From an uncultured Steroidobacter sp. (GTDB taxonomy: Bacteria; Pseudomonadota; Gammaproteobacteria; Steroidobacterales; Steroidobacteraceae): a stretch of DNA of 64,000 bases. The notes under the pieces were generated by a model that was given only the letters and a program-made list of their open reading frames with translations, did no database searches and was not told the origin of the DNA. The DNA lies in contig CALLKK010000011.1 in assembly GCA_938008435.1 (NCBI GenBank), positions 1 through 64,000 on the forward strand, written 5' to 3'. Position numbers and translations under genes: made by a program. Shown in pieces: positions 26,228 through 35,194 of this stretch (positions are counted from its first letter, which is position 1; each line of letters begins with the position of its first letter).

Positions 26228-27874
26228 ATGACTACTGATGTTCTGGTTCCAGATCTAGGCGACTTCAAGGACGTCGAGGTCATCGACGTCCTGGTCAAGC
26301 CCGGCGATACGGTCGAAGTCGACACGCCGCTCATCACGCTCGAAACGGAAAAGGCGACGATGGATGTGCCCTCGACGAGCGCGGGCGTCGTCAAGTCCGT
26401 TGCGGTCAAGAAGGGCGATCGCGTGTCGAAGGGCAGCCTCGTGCTGACGCTGGAACCGAGCAGCGGTGCGCAACCTGCAAGCAGCGCTCCGCCAGCGAGC
26501 GAACAGCCTGCGGCCGCGCCCGCGGCTGCACCGACTGCGGCGAGCGCGCCTGCCGCCGGCGGCATCGAAACGATCACCGTTCCCGACATCGGCGACTTCA
26601 AAGACGTCGAAGTCATCGAGGTGATGGTCAAGCCCGGCGATACGATCGAAGTCGACACGCCGCTCATCACGCTCGAAACGGAAAAGGCGACGATGGACGT
26701 GCCCTCGACGAGCGCGGGCGTCGTCAAGTCCGTTGCGGTCAAGAAGGGCGATCGCGTCTCGAAGGGCAGCGAGATTCTCACGCTCGAGGCGAAGGGTGCG
26801 CCGGCTGCGGCTGCGAGCCCCAAGCCTGCTGACCCGCCGAAAGCAGCGAGCGCACCGGCGGCTCCTGCGCCGGCCGCAGCGCCCGCTGCCGCTCCGGCTC
26901 CGGCGAGCACGCCGGCACCGGCACAGCCGCCGCGCGCGGCGGGCGTCGATGTGAACGTCTCGTTCAGCAACGTGCACGCGAGTCCCTCGGTGCGCAAGTT
27001 CGCGCGCGAGCTCGGCGCGGATCTCACGCGCATCAAGGGCACTGGCGTGAAGGGCCGCATCACCGCCGACGACGTCAAGGCGTGGGTGAAGCAGATGCTG
27101 ACCGGCGCGCAGACGGGCGCGACGGGCGGCGCGTTGCCGAAGATTCCCGAGGTCGATTTCTCGAAATTCGGCGAAATCGAAGTCAAGCCGCTCGGGCGCA
27201 TCCAGAAGATTTCCGGTCCGCGTTTGCACGCGAGCTGGCTCAACATTCCGCACGTCTGGCAGATGGACGAAGCGGACATCACCGAGCTCGAAGAGACGCG
27301 CAATCGCTTGAAGGCGCAGGCCGCCGAGCGCGGCATCAAGCTCACGCCGCTCGCGTTCATTCTGCGTGCGTGCGTGAAGGCGTTGCAGGCGTTCCCGGTC
27401 GTCAACAGCTCGCTCGACCCGACGGGGCAGAACCTCGTCATGAAGAAGTACATCCATCTCGGCTTCGCAGCGGATACGCCGCACGGCCTGGTGGTGCCGG
27501 TCATTCGCGATGCCGACAAGAAGGATGTCTACGAAATCGCGCGCGAGCTCGCGACGCTGTCGGAAAAGGCGCGCGCGGGCAAGTTGTCGGCCGCCGAGAT
27601 GCAGGGCGCGTCGTTCACCGTGTCGAGCCTGGGCGGTATCGGCGGCACGTCGTTCACGCCGATCGTGAACGCGCCCGAGGTGGCGATCCTGGGCGTCGCG
27701 CGCGCGAGCATGAAGCCGGTGTGGAAGGACGGTCAGTTCGTGCCGCGCCTGATCCTGCCGTTCACTTTTGCCTACGATCATCGCGTGATCGACGGCGCTG
27801 CGGGCGCACGCTTCACGACGTTCCTCGCGCAACAGCTCGCCGACGTGCGCGGCTTGCTCGAGGCGGTACCGTAA
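26228..27874 (+). CDS. aceF: pyruvate dehydrogenase E2, dihydrolipoyl acetyltransferase
   Basis: Core subunit of 548 residues that moves acetyl groups to CoA. Two lipoyl domains occupy about 3-77 and 114-188, each with the lipoylated lysine in ETEKATMDV (K42 and K153). They are joined by Ala/Pro-rich linkers. A peripheral-subunit binding domain (about 250-285, SPSVRKFAREL and GRITADDV) precedes the catalytic domain, which ends with DHRVIDGA holding H518 and D522. The DNA of the two lipoyl domains is nearly identical over 26313-26437 and 26646-26770. Confidence 0.97.
   Translation: MTTDVLVPDLGDFKDVEVIDVLVKPGDTVEVDTPLITLETEKATMDVPSTSAGVVKSVAVKKGDRVSKGSLVLTLEPSSGAQPASSAPPASEQPAAAPAAAPTAASAPAAGGIETITVPDIGDFKDVEVIEVMVKPGDTIEVDTPLITLETEKATMDVPSTSAGVVKSVAVKKGDRVSKGSEILTLEAKGAPAAAASPKPADPPKAASAPAAPAPAAAPAAAPAPASTPAPAQPPRAAGVDVNVSFSNVHASPSVRKFARELGADLTRIKGTGVKGRITADDVKAWVKQMLTGAQTGATGGALPKIPEVDFSKFGEIEVKPLGRIQKISGPRLHASWLNIPHVWQMDEADITELEETRNRLKAQAAERGIKLTPLAFILRACVKALQAFPVVNSSLDPTGQNLVMKKYIHLGFAADTPHGLVVPVIRDADKKDVYEIARELATLSEKARAGKLSAAEMQGASFTVSSLGGIGGTSFTPIVNAPEVAILGVARASMKPVWKDGQFVPRLILPFTFAYDHRVIDGAAGARFTTFLAQQLADVRGLLEAVP
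26313..26437 (+). repeat. lipoyl-domain direct repeat, copy 1
   Basis: This 125-base tract matches 26646-26770 (offset 333 bases) with only two differences, both silent third-position changes. The halves of the domains just upstream differ much more. A recent gene-conversion or duplication tract is the simplest reading. Confidence 0.8.
26646..26770 (+). repeat. lipoyl-domain direct repeat, copy 2
   Basis: Second copy of the 125-base tract within aceF. The equivalent lipoyl sequence in lpd (around 28050-28175) is related but clearly more diverged at the DNA level. Confidence 0.8.
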
Positions 27875-27881
27875 GGAGAGG

Positions 27882-27934
27882 GGCCAGCCGGCCTGCGCAG
27901 AGCTGGCCTGAAGGGTTTTTGTTGCCGGCTGGCC
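27882..27934 (+). terminator. hairpin between aceF and lpd
   Basis: GGCCAGCCGGC (27882-27892) pairs with GCCGGCTGGCC (27924-27934) over a 31-base loop that itself contains a TTTTT run. It sits in the 88-base gap inside the pyruvate dehydrogenase operon and could be an attenuation or processing element. Confidence 0.35.
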
Positions 27935-27962
27935 GCAGCGCCAGTCGGCTCGCGAGTAGCCT

Positions 27963-29750
27963 ATGACCGACATCCTCGTTCCCGACATCGGTGATTTCAA
28001 AGACGTCGAGGTCATCGATGTGCTCGTCAAACCTGGCGATCGCATCGAGCTCGAAACGCCGCTCATCACGCTCGAGACCGAGAAAGCGACGATGGACGTG
28101 CCGGCCACCGCGGCTGGGGTCGTGAAGTCGGTGGCCGTGAAGAAGGGCGATCGGGTGTCGAAGGGCTCGCTCATCCTCACGCTCGAAGCGAACGCAGGCG
28201 AGCAACCAGTGGCGCAAAGCAGCGCGCCGAAGCAGCCCGAGAGCGCACCGAGTGCAGCGGCGAGTGCCGCGCCGGCGGCTGCACCGGCTCAGCAGAGCGC
28301 ACCGGCTGTAGCGCCTGCGCCTGCGGGCGGCTCGTACGATTTCGATGTCGTCGTGCTCGGTTCGGGGCCGGGCGGCTACACGGCCGCGTTCCGCGCTGCC
28401 GATCTCGGCATGAAGACGGCGCTGATCGAGCGCTGGCCGACGCTCGGCGGGGTGTGCTTGAACGTGGGCTGCATTCCTTCGAAGGCCTTGCTCCATGCTG
28501 CGAAGGTCATCGAAGAAGCGCACGAGATGGAGGAGGCCGGCATTAGCTTTGGCCGTCCCAAGATCGATGCGACGAAGCTGCGCGACTGGAAAAACAAGGT
28601 GGTCGGGCGCTTGACCGGCGGCCTCGCGTCGATGGCGAAGCAGCGCAAGGTCGAAGTGATCCGCGGCTATGGCCGCTTCGTCTCGCCGCATGAGATCGAA
28701 GTCGAGCCGCCTGCGGATGCTTCCGGTTCGCCGCGGCGCGTGTCGTTCGCTCACTGCATCATCGCGGCGGGCTCCGAGTCGGTGCGTCTGCCCGGCTTGC
28801 CGGACGATCCGCGCATCATCGATTCGACGGGCGCGCTCGAGCTCGATCTGCCGAAGCGGCTCCTCGTCATCGGCGGCGGCATCATCGGCCTCGAAATGGC
28901 GACCGTCTACAGCGCGCTCGGCGTCAAGGTGAGCGTCGCCGAGCTCACCGAAGGTTTGATTCCGGGCTGCGATCGCGATCTCGTCCGTCCGCTCGAAAAG
29001 CGTATCGCCAAGCGCTACGAGCGCATCATGGTCAAGACCAAGGTCACGAAGGTCGAGCCCGAGAAGGCGGGCTTGCGCGTGCATTTCGAAGGCGAGCAGG
29101 CGATCGAGCCGCAGCTCTACGACAAGGTGCTGGTGGCGGTCGGACGCTCGCCGAACGGCAAGCGCATCAATGCCGAAGCGGCCGGGGTGTTCGTGAACGA
29201 GCGCGGCTTCATTCCGGTCGATCGCCAGATGCGCACGAACGTGCCGCATATCTTTGCGATCGGCGACATCGCCGGCCAGCCGATGCTGGCGCACAAGGCG
29301 ACGCACGAGGGCAAGCTCGCGGCCGAAGTGGCGCATGGCGAGAAGCGTGCGTTCGATGCCCGCGTGATTCCGGCAGTCGCCTACACCGATCCGGAAGTGG
29401 CGTGGGTCGGCGTGACCGAGACGGATGCGAAAGCAAAAGGCATCCCCTACGAGAAGGCCGTCTTCCCGTGGGCGGCGAGCGGTCGCTCGCTCTCGCTCGG
29501 TCGTGACGAGGGCTTCACCAAGCTGCTCTTCGATCCGGCGACGCAGCGCGTCATCGGCGGCGGGATCGTCGGACCGAATGCCGGCGACCTCATCGCCGAA
29601 GTGGCGCTTGCGATCGAGATGGGCTCCGACGCCGCCGACATTGGCCTGACCATCCATCCGCATCCGACGCTGTCGGAGACGATCGCCTTCGCGGCGGAAG
29701 CGTACGAAGGCACGATCACGGATCTGTACCTGCCGAAAAAGAAGAAGTAA
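27963..29750 (+). CDS. lpd: dihydrolipoamide dehydrogenase with N-terminal lipoyl domain
   Basis: E3 flavoprotein of 595 residues that re-oxidises dihydrolipoamide with NAD. Unlike the about 475-residue E3 of E. coli, it begins with its own lipoyl domain (about 1-76, K41 in ETEKATMDV) and an Ala/Pro linker. The E3 core has the FAD motif VVLGSGPGGYTAAFRAADLG, the redox disulfide C165/C170 in CLNVGCIPSK, a second nucleotide motif VIGGGIIGLEMA, and the active-site pair H567/E572 in HPHPTLSE. Lipoyl-E3 forms are known from Neisseria, Ralstonia and Xanthomonas relatives. Confidence 0.97.
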   Translation: MTDILVPDIGDFKDVEVIDVLVKPGDRIELETPLITLETEKATMDVPATAAGVVKSVAVKKGDRVSKGSLILTLEANAGEQPVAQSSAPKQPESAPSAAASAAPAAAPAQQSAPAVAPAPAGGSYDFDVVVLGSGPGGYTAAFRAADLGMKTALIERWPTLGGVCLNVGCIPSKALLHAAKVIEEAHEMEEAGISFGRPKIDATKLRDWKNKVVGRLTGGLASMAKQRKVEVIRGYGRFVSPHEIEVEPPADASGSPRRVSFAHCIIAAGSESVRLPGLPDDPRIIDSTGALELDLPKRLLVIGGGIIGLEMATVYSALGVKVSVAELTEGLIPGCDRDLVRPLEKRIAKRYERIMVKTKVTKVEPEKAGLRVHFEGEQAIEPQLYDKVLVAVGRSPNGKRINAEAAGVFVNERGFIPVDRQMRTNVPHIFAIGDIAGQPMLAHKATHEGKLAAEVAHGEKRAFDARVIPAVAYTDPEVAWVGVTETDAKAKGIPYEKAVFPWAASGRSLSLGRDEGFTKLLFDPATQRVIGGGIVGPNAGDLIAEVALAIEMGSDAADIGLTIHPHPTLSETIAFAAEAYEGTITDLYLPKKKK

Positions 29751-29858
29751 GTCCGCGGCTTGTGGCTTACATCCTGCAGGCCGCCGCTCGCCGGGCCTGC
29801 GCTTGTCGCGGCGCAGCGTTCGCGCTCGTACGAAACGCACGACGCTTTCCCTCGCTAT

Positions 29859-29888
29859 GCCGGCCGATCGCGGCTCCGATCGGCCGGC
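29859..29888 (+). terminator. hairpin downstream of the PDH operon
   Basis: A perfect 12-bp stem GCCGGCCGATCG (29859-29870) with its complement (29877-29888) and a 6-base loop lies about 110 bases after the lpd stop. There is no T-tract. Confidence 0.45.
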
Positions 29889-29988
29889 GCGTGTGTACGA
29901 ACTGCCGCCTACCCCTCTGGCCGAAGACGACCGGACCGATAAACGGCTAAGATGCGCGCCGACCCGATAACAAATAAGGGGAGTCATC

Positions 29989-31233
29989 GTGGACTTCAAT
30001 AAACTCGTCGCGCGCGCCAAAGCGATATTGATTCAGCCGAAGAGCGAGTGGCCGGTCATCGCCGAAGAGCCCGCGACCGTTGCAGATCTATTCAAGGGTT
30101 ACATTCTTTGGCTCGCCGCAGCGTCCGTACTGGCGTCATTCATCAAGACTGCGGTCATCGGCCACATGATCCCGTTCGTCGGGATGGTGCGCACCCCGAT
30201 CGGCCCGGCTTTGATCAGCGCGATCATCTCGCTCGCGCTCACGCTTGCGAGCGTCTATGTGATGGCGATCATCGTCGAGGCATTGGCGCCCACCTTCGGT
30301 GGGCAGAAGGATCGCACGCAGGCGCTCAAGGCGGTGGCCTATGCGTCGACGGCCGCGTGGCTTGCGAGCATTGCCGTGATCGTGCCGGCGCTCGGCTGGT
30401 TGATCGCGATTGCAGGCGCTGTGTACTCCATCTATCTGCTGTATCTCGGCCTGCCGCATACGATGAAGTCGCCGCCCGACAAGGCTGTCGGCTATACGGC
30501 GGTGTCGATCATCATTGCGATCGTCGTCTGGTTCGTGGTGGGCGCGATCGTGGGCTCGATCACGGCGATCGGCTTGGGCGTCACGGGCGCCAGCTCCTAC
30601 ATCGGTCGCAGCGTGACCGTCGACAAGGACAGCCCGCTGGACAAGCTCGAAGAGTGGGGCAAGAGCGTCGAGGAGGCGACCAAGAAGCTCGAAGCCGCGC
30701 AGGCATCCGGCGATCAGGCCGCGCAACAGGAAGCGTTTGCCCAGATGATGGGCGCTGCGCTCGGCGGCGGTGCGGCAGTGACGGCGTTGCGCACGGATCA
30801 GTTGAAGCCCTTCCTGCCCGACTCGCTGCTCGGCTATGCGCGTTCGCGCTCGTCCGTGGAACGCAACAGTGCGATGGGGCTGGAGATCACGACCGCCACG
30901 GCGACCTACACGGATGAAGACACCGGGCGCTCGCTCGATCTTGAGATCGTCGACACCGCTTCGGCGAAGGGCTTGCTCGCGCTTGCGGGATTCGCAGGCA
31001 TGATGGGCGAGCGCGAGACCGACGGCACGGTCGAGAAGATCTTTCGCGACGGCGACCGACAGGTGCGCGAGTACTGGGACCGCAACAGTTCGAGCGGCGA
31101 ATACTCGGTCATCGTGGGCGAGCGTTTCGTGGTCAAAGTGTCCGGCGAGGCAGATAGCGTGCAGGCGCTCAAAGCCGCGCTCAAGGACGTCGACTTGCGC
31201 AAGCTCGAAAAGCTCAAGAACGAAGGCGCTTGA
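29989..31233 (+). CDS. YIP1-family membrane protein
   Basis: Protein of 414 residues starting with GTG after an AAGGGGAG ribosome site. The N-terminal half (about 30-190) has five hydrophobic segments of the Yip1 fold, with SEWPVIAEE near the start as often seen in this bacterial family. The C-terminal half is soluble and rich in acidic and alanine residues, with a possible coiled stretch near 215-250. Function is unknown; it is probably in the inner membrane. It follows the pyruvate dehydrogenase operon after a hairpin. Confidence 0.75.
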   Translation: MDFNKLVARAKAILIQPKSEWPVIAEEPATVADLFKGYILWLAAASVLASFIKTAVIGHMIPFVGMVRTPIGPALISAIISLALTLASVYVMAIIVEALAPTFGGQKDRTQALKAVAYASTAAWLASIAVIVPALGWLIAIAGAVYSIYLLYLGLPHTMKSPPDKAVGYTAVSIIIAIVVWFVVGAIVGSITAIGLGVTGASSYIGRSVTVDKDSPLDKLEEWGKSVEEATKKLEAAQASGDQAAQQEAFAQMMGAALGGGAAVTALRTDQLKPFLPDSLLGYARSRSSVERNSAMGLEITTATATYTDEDTGRSLDLEIVDTASAKGLLALAGFAGMMGERETDGTVEKIFRDGDRQVREYWDRNSSSGEYSVIVGERFVVKVSGEADSVQALKAALKDVDLRKLEKLKNEGA

Positions 31234-31248
31234 GAAGAAAATGAATGG

Positions 31249-31277
31249 TCGGCGGCTCGGCGCATCCGAGCCGCCGA
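31249..31277 (+). terminator. hairpin after the YIP1-family gene
   Basis: A perfect 12-bp stem TCGGCGGCTCGG (31249-31260) with its complement (31266-31277), loop CGCAT, lies 15 bases after the stop codon. It is followed by TCTCTC, not a T-tract. Confidence 0.5.
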
Positions 31278-31472
31278 TCTCTCATGCAAGGGAAGGGATT
31301 GAGCTGCCGTCGCACAGGCCATACGCTGTAGGCAAACTCGTGTCCTGACGCGGCAGCATGCTCTTTGACGCACGCTCGTCCTCCCGCTGCGAGGAGCCTC
31401 CCAACGCGTACGTCCTCCATCGAAAAGGGCTGCCGGCTCTAGGTGTCGCGTCCGTTGCGGTGATATGTGCCC

Positions 31473-32453
31473 ATGAAGGTCATCGACATCTCACAACCTG
31501 GTCCGCCCGAAGTGCTGACGCTCGTCGACCGTCCGCTGCCGCAGGTCGGTCCGAATGAGGTGCTCATCAAGGTCGCCGCCGCAGGCGTCAATCGTCCCGA
31601 CTTGCTGCAGCGGCGCGGCAAGTATCCGCCGCCGCCGGGGGCGCCCAGCCATCCCGGCCTGGAAGTTGCAGGCCACATCGTCGAGGTCGGCGCCAACGTC
31701 TCGGACTTTCATGTCGATGAGGCCGTGTGCGCATTGCTGCAGGGTGGCGGCTATGCCGAGTACGTCGCGGTCGATGCGCGGCTCGTGCTGCGCGTGCCGC
31801 GCGGCCTCAGCATGATCGAAGCAGCTTCCTTGCCCGAGACGTGCTTTACGGTGTGGGCCAATGTGTTCGAGCGCGCTCGGCTTGCGGGTACGGATAGCTT
31901 GCTCGTGCATGGCGGTGCGAGCGGCATCGGCGTGATGGCGATCCAGCTCGCGAAGGCATTCGGACACACGGTGTATGCGACGGCAGGCACTGAAGAGAAA
32001 TGCCGCTTCTGCGAGCAGCTCGGCGCTGCGCGCGCGATCGACTATCGGCGCGAGGATTTCGTCGAGGCGATTCGTACGCTCACGAACGGCCGCGGCGTCG
32101 ATGTGGTGCTCGACATGGTGGGCGGCAGCTATCTCGAGCGCAATCTGAGCGTGCTCGCGTCCGAGGGGCGGCTCGTCTTGATCGCAACGCAAGGCGGGCG
32201 AACCGCGCAGCTCGATATCGCCACCGTTATGCAGAAGGGCGCCACGATCACCGGCTCGCTGCTGCGGCCGCGCACGGCCGAGTTCAAAGGGCGGATTCGC
32301 GACGAGCTCGCGCGTCGCGTGTGGCCGCTCTTCGAGGCCGGCCAAGTGAGAGCCGCCGTCGACAAGGTGTTTCCGCTCGCCGATGCGGCGGCCGCGCACG
32401 CCTATCTCGAGAGCGGTGCGCACAAGGGTAAGGTCGTGCTCGAGGTCGCGTGA
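31473..32453 (+). CDS. NAD(P)H quinone oxidoreductase (zeta-crystallin / PIG3 type)
   Basis: Zinc-free medium-chain dehydrogenase/reductase of 326 residues. Signatures include AGVNRPDLLQRRGKYPPPPG and GLEVAG in the catalytic domain and the nucleotide motif HGGASGIGVMAIQLAKA. The C-terminal LLRPRTAEFKGRI pattern is typical of the TP53I3/PIG3 group, which reduces quinones one electron at a time with NADPH. ATG 31473 was preferred to GTG 31467. Its stop overlaps the GTG of the next gene. Confidence 0.9.
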   Translation: MKVIDISQPGPPEVLTLVDRPLPQVGPNEVLIKVAAAGVNRPDLLQRRGKYPPPPGAPSHPGLEVAGHIVEVGANVSDFHVDEAVCALLQGGGYAEYVAVDARLVLRVPRGLSMIEAASLPETCFTVWANVFERARLAGTDSLLVHGGASGIGVMAIQLAKAFGHTVYATAGTEEKCRFCEQLGAARAIDYRREDFVEAIRTLTNGRGVDVVLDMVGGSYLERNLSVLASEGRLVLIATQGGRTAQLDIATVMQKGATITGSLLRPRTAEFKGRIRDELARRVWPLFEAGQVRAAVDKVFPLADAAAAHAYLESGAHKGKVVLEVA

Positions 32454-33433
32454 GCAACGTTCGCGAGATGCGTTCGTCGATTTGGCTCGGCCGGGCTGCG
32501 CTGGTACTGCTCGGCGCACTGCTGCTCGCCGTCATCTTCTCGCCGCGCAATCACAACAGCACTTTGTGGCTGCGCACGCTGCACGACGCAGCGCATGGTC
32601 CGATCTTCGGCTGTATCGCGCTGGCGCTGCTTTATCTGCTGCGCACGCAACCCTGGCTCACCAGGCTGTCTTTGACGACCTGCTATGTCACTGCGTTTGT
32701 GCTTGCGGTAGGTCTGGGACTCTTCACAGAGGTCGCGCAGCATTTCACTGGACGCGACGCATCGTTCAAGGATCTCGCGATGGATGGGCTCGGGGCTGCA
32801 GCGGCGCTGTTGCTCTTCGCGACCGTCGATCCGCGTCGCAACGAGCTGCCGCGTGCGCACCGCGCGATCTGGGTCGCGCCAGCCATCTTGGCGCTCGCGC
32901 TCATGTCGTGGCCGCTTGCGCAAGTGGCGCAGGCGTATGTGAATCGCGCGCAGGGCTTTCCGGTGCTGGCGGACTTCACGGACGAGATTGGCACGCGCTT
33001 CGTGCGTCCGCGGCGTGCGCGTGCATCGCTGATCGAGGTCGAGGAGCAATGGGCCGAGCGTCCGCGCGAGCGCGCGCTGCGAGTCCAGCTCTTCGGGCGC
33101 GGCTGGCCGGGGCTGCACTTGGCGGAAACCGAGCCGAATTGGCGCGGCTACCGCGCGCTCGTGCTCGATTTGGTCAATCCGATGGATACGCCGCTCGAGC
33201 TCACGGTTCGCATCGACGATCGTAAGCACGACGGGCTCGATCCGAACGATCGCTACAACGCGACATACACATTGCCGCCGCTCGCGCGCACGGCGCTCAA
33301 GATCGATCTTGCGGACGTTGCGGGCGCGCCCGAGCGGCGAACGCTCGACCTCGGGCGCATCGCGCGCGTCGTGATGTTTCGACCGGAAGCCTCGGGCGAG
33401 ACGTTCTATTTCGTGCGCGCCTGGCTCGAGTAG
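32450..33433 (+). CDS. VanZ-like membrane protein with C-terminal sugar-binding-like domain
   Basis: Protein of 327 residues starting with GTG in a 4-base overlap with the quinone reductase gene, so they are coupled. The first about 150 residues hold four to five membrane segments with the VanZ-type motifs LHDAAHGPIFGCIA and GLGLFTEVAQHFTGRDASFKDLAMDGLGA. Residues about 165-327 look like a beta-sandwich domain on the far side of the membrane (NWRGYRALVLDLVNP). VanZ itself gives low teicoplanin resistance; the role of these proteobacterial relatives is unknown. It converges on the alcohol dehydrogenase with a 3-base gap. Confidence 0.8.
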   Translation: MSNVREMRSSIWLGRAALVLLGALLLAVIFSPRNHNSTLWLRTLHDAAHGPIFGCIALALLYLLRTQPWLTRLSLTTCYVTAFVLAVGLGLFTEVAQHFTGRDASFKDLAMDGLGAAAALLLFATVDPRRNELPRAHRAIWVAPAILALALMSWPLAQVAQAYVNRAQGFPVLADFTDEIGTRFVRPRRARASLIEVEEQWAERPRERALRVQLFGRGWPGLHLAETEPNWRGYRALVLDLVNPMDTPLELTVRIDDRKHDGLDPNDRYNATYTLPPLARTALKIDLADVAGAPERRTLDLGRIARVVMFRPEASGETFYFVRAWLE

Positions 33434-33436
33434 CCT

Positions 33437-34522
33437 TCAGAGCGTAATGACGCTGCGGATCGCTTCGCCGCTGCGCATGAGCTCGAATCCTTCGTTGATG
33501 CGCTCGAGCGGAAAGCGATGCGTGACGAGCGCGTCGAGCTCGATCTTGCGCTCCATGTACCAGTCGACGATCTCGGGCAGCCGATCGAGGCGCGCGCCGC
33601 CCATGTAACAGCCGGCCCAGCGCCGCCCCAGCATGAGATGCGTCGGCGTCGCGCTCACCTCCGCGCCTTGCGGTGCCACGCCGATGACGAAGCTCTGGCC
33701 CCACGCAGGATGCGTGCATTCGAAGGCTTGACGCATCGTGTCCGGTCGACCGACGCATTCGAAGCTGTAGTCGGCGCCGCCTTCCGTCAGCTTCATGAGG
33801 TGGCTCACGAGCTTGGGCACGCTCGTCGGATTCACGAAGTCCGTGAGGCCGAGACGTCGCGCAATGGCCTCTTTGCTCGGATTCGGATCGACGCCGACGA
33901 TCTGACGCGCGCCGGCAAGCCGCGCGCCTTGCACGACGTTCAAGCCGATGCCGCCGAGCCCGAACACGACGACCGAGCTGCCGCGCTCGATCTTCGCGGC
34001 GAATAGTGCAGCGCCAAGGCCCGTCGTTGCGCCGCAGCCGATGTAGCAGATCGGATCGAACGGCGCGTCGGAACGTACTTTGACGAGTGCATCTGCGGGA
34101 AGCACGGTGTAATCGGCGAACGTGCCGAGCGCCCACAGTTGCGAGAGCGGTTTGCCGTTGAGCGAGAAGCGGCTCGCGCGCGGGCGCAGCCGCGTCAATG
34201 CTTCGACGCAGAGATTGGTCTTCGGCGAGGCACAGTACGCGCACTTGCCGCACTTGGGGATGAGAAACGGGATGACGTGATCGCCCGGGGCGAATGCAGT
34301 GACGCCGGCGCCGCATTCGACGACGACGCCTGCCGCTTCGTGGCCGAGCACGGCGGGAAACTGCCACGAGACCGCGCCGCTCAAGACGTGCAAGTCCGAA
34401 TGACATAGTCCCGTCGCCTTGACTTGAACGAGCACTTCTCCTGGACCCGGACCGTCGAGATCGACGTCCTCGATGACGAGCGGCTCGTTCGGGGCATGAG
34501 CGATGGCGGCGCGGACTTTCAT
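33437..34522 (-). CDS. zinc-dependent alcohol dehydrogenase (class III-like)
   Basis: MDR dehydrogenase of 361 residues. The catalytic zinc ligands are C40 (GLCHSD) and H61/E62 (GHEAAG). The structural zinc lobe has C91, C94, C97 and C105. The NAD motif is VFGLGGIGLNVV, followed by VGVDPNPSKEAIARRLG. Overall it resembles the S-(hydroxymethyl)glutathione dehydrogenase branch, but the usual GRTWKG motif is replaced by GRRWAGCYMGG, and no esD/fghA hydrolase is adjacent. So the substrate is open. It is divergent from the molybdenum hydroxylase pair. Confidence 0.88.
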   Translation of the reverse strand: MKVRAAIAHAPNEPLVIEDVDLDGPGPGEVLVQVKATGLCHSDLHVLSGAVSWQFPAVLGHEAAGVVVECGAGVTAFAPGDHVIPFLIPKCGKCAYCASPKTNLCVEALTRLRPRASRFSLNGKPLSQLWALGTFADYTVLPADALVKVRSDAPFDPICYIGCGATTGLGAALFAAKIERGSSVVVFGLGGIGLNVVQGARLAGARQIVGVDPNPSKEAIARRLGLTDFVNPTSVPKLVSHLMKLTEGGADYSFECVGRPDTMRQAFECTHPAWGQSFVIGVAPQGAEVSATPTHLMLGRRWAGCYMGGARLDRLPEIVDWYMERKIELDALVTHRFPLERINEGFELMRSGEAIRSVITL

Positions 34523-34721
34523 TGTGGGTAGGGAATCGATGGTCGTTGACGGCCCGTAAGTATCGTCGAGCCGTGCTCAGAATGCGACGAAACGACGCAA
34601 GACGCTCGACGCGAACCTTTCGCTACATGCGGACCGATTCGTGCTTGACACGCACCGGCCCCCGCAGCAAGTTCTGCCTCGTTCATCTCGTCGCTCGAAG
34701 ATCCGGGATCAAGGAGCAACG

Positions 34722-35180
34722 ATGCCCACGCTGACGATCAATGGCACGAAATACCAAACCGACGCAGATCCGGATACGCCGCTGCTCTGGGTGCTGCGCG
34801 ATTTTCTGGGTTTGACGGGCAGCAAGTTCGGCTGCGGCAAGGCATTGTGCGGCGCATGCACCGTGCATATCGACGGCGCGCCGACGCGCAGCTGCGTGCT
34901 GCCGATCTCCGCTGTCGAGAACGCGCAGATCACGACGATCGAAGGGATCGCTAATTCACCCATCGGTAAGGCCGTGCAAGAAGCGTGGATCGCCGAAGAC
35001 GTGCCGCAGTGCGGTTACTGTCAATCCGGACAGATCATGAGCGCCGTGGCGCTCCTGAGCACGAACAGAGAACCCTCGGATGCCGACATCGACGCGGCCA
35101 TGTCCGGGAATATTTGCCGTTGTGCCACCTACGGACGGATCCGCGCGGCCATCAAGCGCGCCGCCGCGTCGCTGGCCTGA
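34722..35180 (+). CDS. [2Fe-2S] small subunit of a molybdenum hydroxylase (IorA-like)
   Basis: Protein of 152 residues preceded by an AAGGAG ribosome site. The plant-type [2Fe-2S] domain has C38, C43, C46 and C58, and the second helical domain has C97, C100, C132 and C134 (CGYCQSG and NICRCATY). Together they pass electrons from the molybdopterin subunit. It resembles the alpha subunit of isoquinoline 1-oxidoreductase and other two-subunit aldehyde/xanthine oxidase-family enzymes that lack an FAD subunit. It lies 14 bases before the large subunit. Confidence 0.92.
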   Translation: MPTLTINGTKYQTDADPDTPLLWVLRDFLGLTGSKFGCGKALCGACTVHIDGAPTRSCVLPISAVENAQITTIEGIANSPIGKAVQEAWIAEDVPQCGYCQSGQIMSAVALLSTNREPSDADIDAAMSGNICRCATYGRIRAAIKRAAASLA

Positions 35181-35194
35181 TCGAGGAGCGTGTC

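Noticed and set aside
33437..34522. Glutathione-dependent formaldehyde dehydrogenase assigned as adhC/frmA
   Set aside because: The catalytic frame is similar, but a class III signature segment is changed and no S-formylglutathione hydrolase or frmR-type regulator is adjacent, so only the family is given.
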